Origin: Lachnospiraceae bacterium AC2029
GTDB lineage: Bacteria > Bacillota > Clostridia > Lachnospirales > Lachnospiraceae
Reading direction: 5' to 3'
Length of the DNA: 64,000 bases
Assembly (NCBI GenBank): GCA_000703065.1
Contig: JNLK01000001.1
Location: 930,001 to 994,000 of the forward strand
Position 1 is the stretch's first letter; each line of letters begins with the position of its first letter. Made by a program: the position numbers and the translations under genes. The notes under the pieces were generated by a model. It searched no databases. It was given only the letters and a program-made list of their open reading frames with translations, and was not told the DNA's origin. Of the stretch, positions 47,967 through 57,400 are shown in pieces.

Positions 47967-48725
47967 TCAGCAGAAGAACGCGATCAACCAAATCACCAGC
48001 ATATGCAGGGGATAGAAAATGTAGAAGAACCACTTGTGAAATGCGGATTTACTGCCTCTTTCCCCGTTGTACAGATACATCACGGGAACAAACAGGAACA
48101 GCCCTGCCTGCCACAGCTCCCCGTACCAGTTACGGCCTGCGGAAATGCAGAACAGGATGTTCATACAGAGGTATGCCACCGTCACAAAACAGAACCATTT
48201 CACCTTCTGCTTCTGATCATCTCTGAAGCTCAGAAATATCAGGGCGTAGACTCCTCCCACAAGGCCCCAGTCACAGAACATGGCCGCACCGAGAAGCAAT
48301 CCGATCAGGATACAACGGCGGGAAAAGCCCGGTACCATATCATATACGTACAACATAAGGAAGATAAAGAAGAACCCCAGGATCACGTTGAAATCCGGAT
48401 GCAGAAAGGCTTTTCCGATCGTGGACAGCCTCGTCTCCCCCTCCCGGACCTCGCAGCCGTAGTTCATCAGCGCATACGGCACCTGGGAAATGAGTCCGAA
48501 GCAGAGAAGCCTGATTCCATACTTCTTTCGGTTTGAGGTATGTACGTACCCTTCCACCAGAAAGAAACACATAATGGGCGCCGTAAGGCGCCCTATGATC
48601 CGGAAGATCATCCCCGGAAACGGTGCTCCCGCCGAGATGGGAAAGAATACCATCCCGATATGATCGATGACCATGGCGATCACAGCGATATATTTCAGTT
48701 TATTAGCAGATAAGCCTTTTCCCAT
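47967..48725 (-). CDS. TraX family membrane protein
   Basis: A 252-residue protein with about eight membrane helices and the TraX signature near the start (KYIAVIAMVIDHIGMVFF, RIIGRLTAPIMCFFLVEGY). TraX acetylates pilin on F-type plasmids, but chromosomal Firmicutes homologues are common and have no proven role. It ends the right-hand operon, 78 nt after the phosphatase gene. Confidence 0.88.
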   Translation of the reverse strand: MGKGLSANKLKYIAVIAMVIDHIGMVFFPISAGAPFPGMIFRIIGRLTAPIMCFFLVEGYVHTSNRKKYGIRLLCFGLISQVPYALMNYGCEVREGETRLSTIGKAFLHPDFNVILGFFFIFLMLYVYDMVPGFSRRCILIGLLLGAAMFCDWGLVGGVYALIFLSFRDDQKQKVKWFCFVTVAYLCMNILFCISAGRNWYGELWQAGLFLFVPVMYLYNGERGSKSAFHKWFFYIFYPLHMLVIWLIAFFC

Positions 48726-48803
48726 GTCTCGTTATACAGATTCTCCTCATATTATTGCCGCGAACGGTATGCCGGACGGACCTGCCTTCGACGGGATATC
48801 CGA

Positions 48804-50531
48804 CTACACGTCCGCAGCCTTCGGTCCGTGGAAGGTAAAGCTGAGCATCGTCATATCATCATACTGCTCCGCGTCTCCGGCGAAGGCGTCTACATCCGCC
48901 TTGACCATGCGGATGATTTCCTCATCCGTCGCATTCCTGTTCCGGTTCAGAACCTCCAGAAGACGCGCCTCACCGTATCGTTCACCCTCTTTATTCCTGG
49001 CATCCTTGATCCCGTCCGTGTACAGAAATATTCTGTCCCCCGGGCCGATCTTCATCTGATAGGATGACTGCTTGATCCCCGGAAGGAAACAGAGTGGAGG
49101 ACTGTGGATCGTCTTCTCGATCACATAACCCTGTCCGGCGTGAAGGGTCGCGGGATACTCATGTCCCGCGTTCCCCGCATCGATCTCTCCGGTTTCAAGA
49201 TCAATGATCCCCATCCAGACCGTAACGAACATTCCGGTCTCATTCTTCTCGGAAAGCTTATTCATGACATAGGACAGGATTTCAGCGGTACTTCCGCCCA
49301 GATCGGCCCGTGTCTTAATATAGGTCCTGGACATCGCCATGAAGAAAGCGGCGCCCATCCCCTTATCCGAAACATCCGCGATCAGAAATGCCAGATGCGT
49401 CTGATCAACGAGGAAGTAATCATAAAAATCGCCTCCGACCTCCCTGGCCATATCCATGGTCGCATGGACACTGAATTCCGGTCGATTTGCAAGATTCGGA
49501 TCCTCACCCGGCAGGACACTCCTCTGGATCTGTGCCGCCAGAGCGAGCTCCGTCTCGATCCTCTCGCTTTCTCTGGACATCCGTGTGATCTCATGCATAT
49601 TCCGCTCGGTGTCTTCCTCCATCTTGTCCAGAGCCTCCGCCAGCTGAATGATCTCAGCTGAATTTCCGACCCTGTTCACCAGTTCGGTCTCACCCTTCTT
49701 ATTCTCCTCAGCGAAACGTTCTGCCTCCTCCGACATCACCTTGACCGGCCGTACCACACGGACCTTCAGGAAGAGGATCAGAAGGACAGCGATCACCACC
49801 ATGATGCTCAGTGCAGACGCAGTGATACCGATCACATACTTTGTACCGGTGCTGATCACATCTTTAAGGGAGCGGAACAGCGCCAGAAATCCGAAGCACT
49901 GATCCCCTTCCCAGACAGATCTGACCACGCCCACGCAATACTCACCGTCCACCGTCAGATAGATGACCTTGTCCTCGGTATCATCCACTGACTGACCGTA
50001 TACCTGCTGAATGGAATCACTGAGCTGCTGCGGAACCTCATCCACATGATCCCCCAGCTTCTTCTGATCGGCAAAGAGCCCATTCTCACTCCTAAGCTTC
50101 TTTTCATAGGAATAGACGACCCTATACCCCCGGTAGTCCCGGTCCGGAACCCCCAGGATCAGCGCAACCGTATTCTCCTCGTCCGCCGAAACGACTCCGT
50201 CAAGGGCATACATCATAACAAAAAAGTCCGAGATAAGACCCTGCTCCCGCTCCATTCCCTCCTTCAGTTCTTCGCCGTCATACAGCCATTCCATATTCCA
50301 CATTCTGTCGAGGCCGATATCCACATACGCCTGAAAATCCCATGGATGACTGTTGGATCCGGCATAATCTGCGGTTATCCTGGCCGAATTCACATTTTCG
50401 GCATATATAGATTTCATAAATACGCTGTAACCGATCAGAATGATCAGGATGGTAAGAACGGTGATAAAGAATAAGATCCCAATGACGATCTGTACGGACA
50501 GTTTATGAAAAATACTTTTCTTTCGTTTCAT
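48804..50531 (-). CDS. Membrane SpoIIE/RsbU-type PP2C phosphatase with HAMP domain
   Basis: Dephosphorylates a STAS anti-sigma antagonist. Two membrane helices (12-36 and about 235-258) flank an extracellular sensor domain. A HAMP domain and coiled coil follow, then a PPM-type phosphatase (about 350-565) with REVGGDFYDYF, LIADVSDKGMGAAFFMA, GNAGHEYP and the late DDMT. All metal-binding residues seem present. GAGGAG lies before the ATG. With the STAS and RsbW-like genes of this operon it completes a partner switch whose input would come from outside the cell. Confidence 0.95.
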   Translation of the reverse strand: MKRKKSIFHKLSVQIVIGILFFITVLTILIILIGYSVFMKSIYAENVNSARITADYAGSNSHPWDFQAYVDIGLDRMWNMEWLYDGEELKEGMEREQGLISDFFVMMYALDGVVSADEENTVALILGVPDRDYRGYRVVYSYEKKLRSENGLFADQKKLGDHVDEVPQQLSDSIQQVYGQSVDDTEDKVIYLTVDGEYCVGVVRSVWEGDQCFGFLALFRSLKDVISTGTKYVIGITASALSIMVVIAVLLILFLKVRVVRPVKVMSEEAERFAEENKKGETELVNRVGNSAEIIQLAEALDKMEEDTERNMHEITRMSRESERIETELALAAQIQRSVLPGEDPNLANRPEFSVHATMDMAREVGGDFYDYFLVDQTHLAFLIADVSDKGMGAAFFMAMSRTYIKTRADLGGSTAEILSYVMNKLSEKNETGMFVTVWMGIIDLETGEIDAGNAGHEYPATLHAGQGYVIEKTIHSPPLCFLPGIKQSSYQMKIGPGDRIFLYTDGIKDARNKEGERYGEARLLEVLNRNRNATDEEIIRMVKADVDAFAGDAEQYDDMTMLSFTFHGPKAADV

Positions 50532-50562
50532 ATCCCGCTCCTCGTTTTCAAAAACTCCGTAC

Positions 50563-50579
50563 AGATCCCACCGGGATCT
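50563..50579 (-). terminator. Small hairpin between coiled-coil gene and phosphatase gene
   Basis: AGATCCC / GGGATCT 7-bp stem with a 3-nt loop in the 78-nt gap; a T5 run follows 8 nt later on the minus strand. A weak terminator or attenuator at most. Confidence 0.35.
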
Positions 50580-50609
50580 TTTCCATGATTACTGCATAAC
50601 CTCTGTAGC

Positions 50610-52154
50610 TTATTTCTTCGCCACTTCCTTCTTCGGTTTCAAATTCTTCTGCATATCCATACTCGGCTGGCGCAGATTCTTCAGGTTCTCACGACGATTC
50701 CTCTGTTCCATCAGCCGCTTTGCATTCTTTCGGATATACTGTTGCTGGAGCTTCCGGATATCATCCGCCCCAAAACTCTTCCCATTCTTGATTGCCTTCA
50801 TTCCCTCTTCCACGATGGACTGGGTCAGTTCCGACTTCCTGATATTATCCAGATCCTGCTTCGAGGGATTCAGATCCTTGTCCAGCCGGTCAGAGTTCCT
50901 CTTAAAGGAAGCTCCCGGCTTCGGCTTGAAATTCTTCTCCAGGGAATCCATGCGGTTCAGATAAAACAGAGTCTTTACCACAGACTCCTCCAGTACGGCC
51001 TTCAGATTCTGGTTCTTAGCCCCGGCACGGACCATCCGGTCAAAGGTCTCTTCCAGGCTCTGAATCTGTTCATCCTGCTTCTTCCGCATGTCATTCATCT
51101 TTCGCTTGTACTCATCCGCGTACATATTCTGTCGCAGCAACCGTATCTGCTCATGGATCTCCTTTATGGCCAGCGTGCGCTTGATCTCATATGCGGATGC
51201 AGGTTTCTTTCCGGCCTGGACACGCTTTTCGCGGTCAGCCGCCTTCTTCTTCATGTAGGTACTGGTCTCCTTAAGAACTCCCAGCGTCAAGCGTTCATAT
51301 TCCTCCATCTCCGCTTTGGACATGGTGGTACTTCCGCTGACCTTCTTCATGAACTGGTCCAGCTCATACAGAGACTTCTTGACATTGCGAAACTCCCTGG
51401 AAGAAAATGCTCCATGGCGTCCGCCGGTGGTCACCTCTCTGGTAAGGTAACGAAGAGAACGAATGGTATTGGCCTGGCCGCGGAGGAAATCCTCATCCAT
51501 TCCTTCCCGCGCATTTACGGTTCCGGCATACGGATTCGCCTTCGGCTTTTCCTTCTCCGCCGGTTTCTTATTCACCGCCTTCTTCGACCTTTTCCGTTCC
51601 TGCGCTACGGCCTCCTTCTCGGCATCCGCCTGTTTCTTTTCGTTACGTTTATCCGCCGTCCTCCTATCCCCGTCTGCCTGAATGTTCAGATTCTCCTGCT
51701 GACGTCGTTTCTCCTCGGCCCGTTCCAGCTTTTCCAAGATCTCCCGGTCAGCCTCGTCCTCTGGCTCATCTATCTCCTCTTCCTTTTCTTCTTCCTTTTC
51801 TTCTTCCTTTTCTTCTTCCTTCTTCCGTTTCTTTTCCGGCTTCTTCTCCGGTTCCTTCTCCGGCTCCTTCTCCGGCTTCTTCTCAGGCTCCTTCTCCGGC
51901 TTCTTCTCCAGCTCCGGCTTCTTCTCAGGCTCCTTCTCCGGCTCCGGCTTCTTCTCAGGTTCCTTCTCCGGCTTCTTCTCCGGCTCCGGCTTCTTCTCAG
52001 GCTCCTTCTCCGGTTCCTTCTCCGGTTCCGGCCCGTCGGCATTCTTCAGCGGGGGGTGGACCTCAGCATCCTTCTCTTTTGGGTTCTCAACGGCACCAAG
52101 TTCCTCATCCAGATTATCATCAACATTCGGTATATCAAATTTCTTTCTGGGCAT
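50610..52154 (-). CDS. Charged coiled-coil protein with Pro-Glu-Lys repeats (514 aa)
   Basis: No family recognised. Residues about 40-115 are PEKEPEKKPE-type repeats, followed by a Lys/Glu coiled-coil (KEEEKEEEKEEE) and a Lys-rich segment. Residues about 215-470 are predicted helical and look folded (ANTIRSLRYLTREVT, SAYEIKRTLAIKEIHEQIRLLRQ). The tail is basic (KPKKEVAKK). No membrane segment or signal peptide. It lies inside the VirB4/partner-switch operon with GGGAGG before its ATG; it could be a structural or secreted component. Confidence 0.75.
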   Translation of the reverse strand: MPRKKFDIPNVDDNLDEELGAVENPKEKDAEVHPPLKNADGPEPEKEPEKEPEKKPEPEKKPEKEPEKKPEPEKEPEKKPELEKKPEKEPEKKPEKEPEKEPEKKPEKKRKKEEEKEEEKEEEKEEEIDEPEDEADREILEKLERAEEKRRQQENLNIQADGDRRTADKRNEKKQADAEKEAVAQERKRSKKAVNKKPAEKEKPKANPYAGTVNAREGMDEDFLRGQANTIRSLRYLTREVTTGGRHGAFSSREFRNVKKSLYELDQFMKKVSGSTTMSKAEMEEYERLTLGVLKETSTYMKKKAADREKRVQAGKKPASAYEIKRTLAIKEIHEQIRLLRQNMYADEYKRKMNDMRKKQDEQIQSLEETFDRMVRAGAKNQNLKAVLEESVVKTLFYLNRMDSLEKNFKPKPGASFKRNSDRLDKDLNPSKQDLDNIRKSELTQSIVEEGMKAIKNGKSFGADDIRKLQQQYIRKNAKRLMEQRNRRENLKNLRQPSMDMQKNLKPKKEVAKK

Positions 52155-52167
52155 ACACGTTACCTCC

Positions 52168-52638
52168 CTACTTTCGGATTCCTTCTCTCATGCAAAGAAC
52201 ATTCTGTCCGTTCTGATATTTATAACTCACTTCATCCATGACCTTCTTGACCAGATGGATCCCGAAGCCGCCAACCTTCTCCAGGAACATCTTTCCCGAA
52301 GTATCCACCTCCGGCCGAGCCAGCGGATCAAAAGGAACCCCGGAATCGGTAAACTGCAGGAAGACCGATCCCTGCTCGATCCAGCAGCGGATCTCTGCCC
52401 GCCCGATATTCGGTGTATATGCATAGGAACATATATTGATGAAAATCTCCTCCACCACCAGACGAACATCATTCATGATCTTCATGGTGCAGTGGCTGGC
52501 CCGAAGGATCTTTATGACATAATCCGTCACATCATCCAGAGCATCCTTTACCGCATCCACGATAATGGCACCATCCTCTTCTTTATGAAAATAGTTCACC
52601 GTGTCAGGCCTTCCACCCAGGTGAAAAATCTCTTCCAT
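52168..52638 (-). CDS. RsbW-like ATP-binding anti-sigma/anti-antagonist kinase
   Basis: A 156-residue GHKL-fold protein. N-box VVEEIFINICSYAY, G1 FTDSGVPFDP and G2 GGFGIHLVKKVMDE with ATP-binding residues. In partner switches this kinase phosphorylates a STAS protein and holds a target such as a sigma factor. AAGGAG lies 8 nt before the ATG. No sigma-factor gene is visible nearby, so its target may be one of the large proteins of this operon (inference). Confidence 0.93.
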   Translation of the reverse strand: MEEIFHLGGRPDTVNYFHKEEDGAIIVDAVKDALDDVTDYVIKILRASHCTMKIMNDVRLVVEEIFINICSYAYTPNIGRAEIRCWIEQGSVFLQFTDSGVPFDPLARPEVDTSGKMFLEKVGGFGIHLVKKVMDEVSYKYQNGQNVLCMREGIRK

Positions 52639-52643
52639 GTCGA

Positions 52644-53381
52644 TTACTCCTTCGGTTGACTACTCTTACTCCTGTTCACTATTTCTTTGGCATCCCTGTT
52701 TGCCTGCTGTTTCTCGGCATGCTTTCTTGCCTCTTCCTCTTCCCGTCGTCTTTGCTGTTCCTCTTCCTGTCGTCTTTGAAGCTCCTCTTCCAGTCTTGCT
52801 TCAAGGATCTCCGGGGGGATTTTTCTTTCCCTGCGGCTCCTCTTTCTCTGCTTTCTCCGTTCCTTCCGGGAAAGCTTATCCTTTTTGTCCTTCTTATCCT
52901 TCCTATCATCCTTCGGCTTATCGATCTTAACCAGGAAGGATGCCGTATACTTCTCAAACTTACGTCTTGTCAGAAACAGTACCAGTCCTGCCGTCAGGCA
53001 CCGCGCCGTATATCCGGACATCTGAAGCTGTCCTTCATCATTCTCATAGAAAACCATTACCACGGGATAGAAAACATAGGTCTTGATCAGGCACCCCTTG
53101 ACGTTGTCCCTGGAAAGGATCCGGATCTCTCTTCCCATATTTCCGAACACCTTCCCCACATCATACACGGATTGGGTATTATTGCGTCCTGAGTAGTAGA
53201 TCCTGTTCCTTCTGGATACACCGAGAAAACGGAGCTTATTGGCTCCGTCCGCCGGCCCCCAGGCTCCGCTGACATGGTCAACTGCAACCAGCTTTCCCTC
53301 GGGATCACGGATCACATGTCCGAGCAGCACATGATAGGCCTCCATCAATATGGGATTATTCTTGCTTCTTGCTGTCAGCAC
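52644..53381 (-). CDS. Unknown protein with folded N-terminal half and Lys/Arg/Glu coiled-coil tail
   Basis: A 245-residue protein that I do not recognise. Residues about 10-150 are beta-rich with mixed strands (AVDHVSGAWG, NRIYYSGRNNTQSVYDVGKV, IKTYVFYPVVMVFY) and no clear membrane helix. From about 150 the tail is extremely charged (KKDKKDKLSRKERRKQRKRS, then RRQEEEQQRRREEEE). A GTG start is used, with AAGGAG 6 nt upstream. Only 5 nt separate it from the RsbW-like gene. Likely a scaffold or membrane-associated part of the apparatus. Confidence 0.75.
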   Translation of the reverse strand: MLTARSKNNPILMEAYHVLLGHVIRDPEGKLVAVDHVSGAWGPADGANKLRFLGVSRRNRIYYSGRNNTQSVYDVGKVFGNMGREIRILSRDNVKGCLIKTYVFYPVVMVFYENDEGQLQMSGYTARCLTAGLVLFLTRRKFEKYTASFLVKIDKPKDDRKDKKDKKDKLSRKERRKQRKRSRRERKIPPEILEARLEEELQRRQEEEQQRRREEEEARKHAEKQQANRDAKEIVNRSKSSQPKE

Positions 53382-53398
53382 GTCCGGCTCCTTACTAC

Positions 53399-54430
53399 CT
53401 ACTCGCCCCTGATATCGGGTTCTTTTCCTTCGGTGATCCTTATCCTTCCGTCACTGTATACCGTGACATCAACGAATTCCGTCACTCCCAGGCTCCGGCT
53501 GTTTGCCACAAGCACGGTCCTGATGCTTCCGTCCTCCGACTTGGAGGAGCATCCCCTGTACTTATCCAGAAGTGCCTGCAGTTCAGTGGATTCTCCGATC
53601 TCCTTTACCGTCTCCGTAGTTTTGGCTTCCGTGCTTTCCGTACTGTCCTTACTTTCCGTTGCCTCCGTACCTGTCGAGGTATCTACCTCGGAAAAGTATT
53701 CATACATAACACCGTTGATCTCGGTAGTTGCCCTAACTACTTCCCGTTCTCTTGCTTCCTCATTGACCTCAAGCTCTCCACCGCCGGGGCTTACCGCTTC
53801 CGGGATCATTTCAATGGCGAGCTGTTCTTTTCCCTCTTCATTTGCCATGTCGTTTACCGACACCCGATTATCAGGATCCAGGAAGATCCAGTCATTCTGT
53901 CCTTTCAGAAATGTGATCTCGGCCTTTCCTTCGCCGGTATTTGTGAGCAGATAGGGATAATCTGTCTTTTCCCCTCCGATCTCACTTCCGTAGACCAGCT
54001 CCGCCGCCTGATCACAGGTCACTGCCAGGTCTTCGGCATCCGCCTTGGTATCTACAATAACATTGATATAAATCAGCGCCACCTCACAGGAAACTCCTGC
54101 CACCTCACCGGAACGCTTCAGAGTCACACGGGTGACACCCTGACTCTTCGGAGAAAGCACAAATTTAGCCGTTCCCTGCTTTTCCTTCCCTTTCTTGGAA
54201 ATTTCCACAACGGATCCGTTCTCCGCCACGGCACTCCACTCAAGGCCCAAGGACTCTCTTCCATCCGGCGTAAGGATCAGGTCCTCCCCGTCATAACGCC
54301 CCCCTACCGGATAAGAAGTCCCCTCCAGCAAAGTGAAGTCAGGCTTCTTATCCCGGGTAAGGATCAGGATCAGGACGACGATTGCCATGATAACAAGTAT
54401 AGGAATGATGGTCAGTAGTTTACGTTTCAT
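53399..54430 (-). CDS. Membrane-anchored extracellular protein (343 aa)
   Basis: One N-terminal membrane helix (about 5-25, basic start), the rest outside. The beta-rich body (KKGKEKQGTAKFVLSPKSQG, VTRVTLKRSGEVAGVSCEVA) suggests an Ig-like fold; then comes a Thr/Glu-rich linker (STESTEAKTTETV) and a terminal domain. No family recognised. It lies 20 nt after the giant exported protein gene, probably anchoring or assembling it. Confidence 0.75.
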   Translation of the reverse strand: MKRKLLTIIPILVIMAIVVLILILTRDKKPDFTLLEGTSYPVGGRYDGEDLILTPDGRESLGLEWSAVAENGSVVEISKKGKEKQGTAKFVLSPKSQGVTRVTLKRSGEVAGVSCEVALIYINVIVDTKADAEDLAVTCDQAAELVYGSEIGGEKTDYPYLLTNTGEGKAEITFLKGQNDWIFLDPDNRVSVNDMANEEGKEQLAIEMIPEAVSPGGGELEVNEEAREREVVRATTEINGVMYEYFSEVDTSTGTEATESKDSTESTEAKTTETVKEIGESTELQALLDKYRGCSSKSEDGSIRTVLVANSRSLGVTEFVDVTVYSDGRIRITEGKEPDIRGE

Positions 54431-54450
54431 TCTCTTCCTCTTCCCTTTGG

Positions 54451-57400
54451 TTACGGGGTCGTTTCATCAGTGTTCTCCGATGCGGGGGTTCCCTCGTCAG
54501 GAGTGGTCCCCCCACCGGCATCCTCACCTCCCGATCCGGAATCACCGGAATCACCCGGAGCATCCTGTTCGCTTGTGTCTTCTGTCGGATCACTCTCGAC
54601 AGACACATAAATGGTATGCTTTGTGTCCGGATCTCCGACCGGTGTGATCTCGATACGATACTGAACCACATTTCCGGTGGTATTCTCGGGAATGGTATAA
54701 CTGAACATACTCTTGGAATCAGATACGGAAGTCATAGCTTCATCTGATCCGCCTTCGTTGTTCACACGGTATACGAAAATGTCCGCTCCTGTGGAGTTGG
54801 TCACCTTCGTGGTTACTTTGATCTCGTCATTGCTCTTCGCCGAAACGATCGCCGTATTATTTGTTACCGGGATTGCCGCTGCTCCGTTCAGAGCATACTG
54901 TGTCTCCAGCGTGATCGCTTCGCTTTCCACGGTGATCATGATCTGATCCACAAGCGTCGGTTCATCCACAGGAGATATCTCGATCTTGTAAACGACCAGA
55001 CTGTCTGTCAGATTCTGAGGTACCGTGAAGCTGAAGCTTCTGTTTGCATCCGTCACCGTAAGATTTCCGGCCGTGATATCCTCTCCGGCTTCGCCTACCA
55101 TACGGTACAGACGTGCCTTGAAGGTTGACGATCCGGCACCGACTCCACGTACGGTCACAGTTCCACCGATTATGTCTCCTCCCTTCGCGGACAGCTGCTT
55201 AAGATGGTCCACCACCTGTCCCTGCATGAGAGAGTTCTTCGTTACATAGGTATTCAGGATGGGCGTTGCAAGCCGCAGGATCGCTCCGTTGGAAAGGCCC
55301 TGGAAGGTCTGATCCACTGCCTTCGGAACGGTATTCGTACCGAATCCGGCATCATAGTCCACGTGGGATATGGTCCACGCCGCACCTCTTAGCTTCGTCA
55401 GATTCTCCACAAACTGAGGCGTGAAGATCCAGCTGTCTCCGGTTCCGTCCTGCATCTGCTGAACCAGTGTATCCACCGATACGGAAGCACCGTTCACCGG
55501 TTCCCCTGTCGACGGCGAGTTGATGGTCATGGATGCATTGTAAGGAACAAGCTCTATGGACTGAACACTGAGATCCGCTCCCATTTCCGGAAGGAAGAAC
55601 CTTACGGTCTGAGGCGTCGGGGGATCACCCGGAGTAAATGCCTTCGCTCCTCCCACAATGTACTTCGTTATATCGTCATACCACATAATGCGCTGCATTC
55701 CCGTGAAATCAGTATAGGTCACACGCATACGTACCGCGGCATCCTCCGAATTATCAATGGCCTTTGCCGCTTCGGTAGTGGTAAATGTAAGGTCGACCGG
55801 CGTCACACTGTTTTCGCCGTACATACTCTTCGATGTGGACTTATGCGGGATCACACGGTCACTGAGAGTGTAGCCGTCGGCAATGGAAGTATACAGTCGG
55901 AGTGAACGCGCGGTAGCAACATTGCCTCCCGTGACCACATCCTCTCTTTCGTCCACATGATAAACCGCACCTGCGGAAGCGGATATATTACCGGACAGAT
56001 TTCCGTACGCAGCGATCTTATAGCCTGTGATCCTTCGAACATACGGGATATCGAACTTCAATTCAGCCGTAAGGCCCTCATAGATCGTGCTGTATCCCAG
56101 ATCGGTCAGATATACATAGGGTGAGGAATACTCCTTGGCACCTCCATCTATAGATGACGTATAGGTAAATGCCACCGCAATATCGTTGTTCACCTCCTGA
56201 AGCGTCTGAGGCTTCGTGCTGGTTCCGAATAGCAGGTAGATTGACTCCTCCGTATCATCTAAGTAAATATTTCCGCCCGAGCCCTCTACCTTCAAGCCGT
56301 TCTTCGCGGACATGCCGTCGAAAATGAATTGCGTATTGGAAATGACCACACCGCCCCTGACATGTTGGACGATCGCATGATCAAAGCCGGTGGAGGAAGC
56401 CGCTCGGATCGTCAGCTTCTCCGGACTGACCATATTCGGCGTTTCCAGACCCGTCGCATAGTAGAACATATTTCCTGCTCCGTCCGTAGCCGCCTTCAGC
56501 GTACATGCCGCCGCCATAGTCTGGGAGAACGGGATCGAATACTTCAGATTGATACTTGCGGTCATAAATTCCGAGCTCAGATTGTCATACAGCTTCTTGG
56601 GAGTCTCGTCCGACGTATAATATCCCCCGCGGTTTCCCTTCGGATACAGATAAACATTTACCGTATCATCCGAGGACTCCGGAATTCGCGATACCGGTGT
56701 TGCCCACTGCTCCGAGCTCCAGACAATCTTGTTCTCCGTGAACCGGATAGTCTCCATATCCCGGATCTGTCCCATGGGGAAGAAGGTTGTGAACACCTTA
56801 TCATCCTCGTTGACACAGAGCTTCTTGGTCTTCAGATTCCGGTAATACTCTTCATTTGCCGTCAGTTGGAGCGGGCCGTCCTCTATGATCTGGGATACGG
56901 TCACCTTACCGATCCGGAGATATGCTCCTTCATTATTCTTCGTCTGACCCGTCAGGGTAATGGACTTCAGACAGTACAGATCCGAAATGGCAGGCAGGAT
57001 AAAGCGGTCTGTCTTACCGGCTCGGAACATCCACTCAGGATCGGAGATCATTCCCTGTCCCTTGGTGGGGACCTTCTGCTCGCGGACATTGGTTGCCGCC
57101 TCCATGGAGGCAGCCGACTTGTCCATATATGCCGCCAGCAGCTGTACCACGTCAAAATCAATGGTCTTAACCGCATTGTCGCTTGCCTGGATATACTGAA
57201 CCTCTGCTGTAACCGAGCCCTCAAACTGGTGATAATTACCTTCCCAGGCAAGAGTGGAAAGCTCACACAGAAGCTTCACGGATCTCTCATGGTAGGTTAC
57301 CTCATAGGATCTTGCGATCTCCTTGGCGCTTCTTGCCTGAAGGCCGCGGCTGGAGCCCTTCTCAGCTTCATCCCTGTAATCCACATCGATCCAGCCCACA

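Noticed and set aside
47967-48725. TraX and VirB4 as proof of a conjugative element
   Set aside because: No relaxase, integrase, VirD4 or attachment site is seen, and TraX homologues are common chromosomal genes in Firmicutes.
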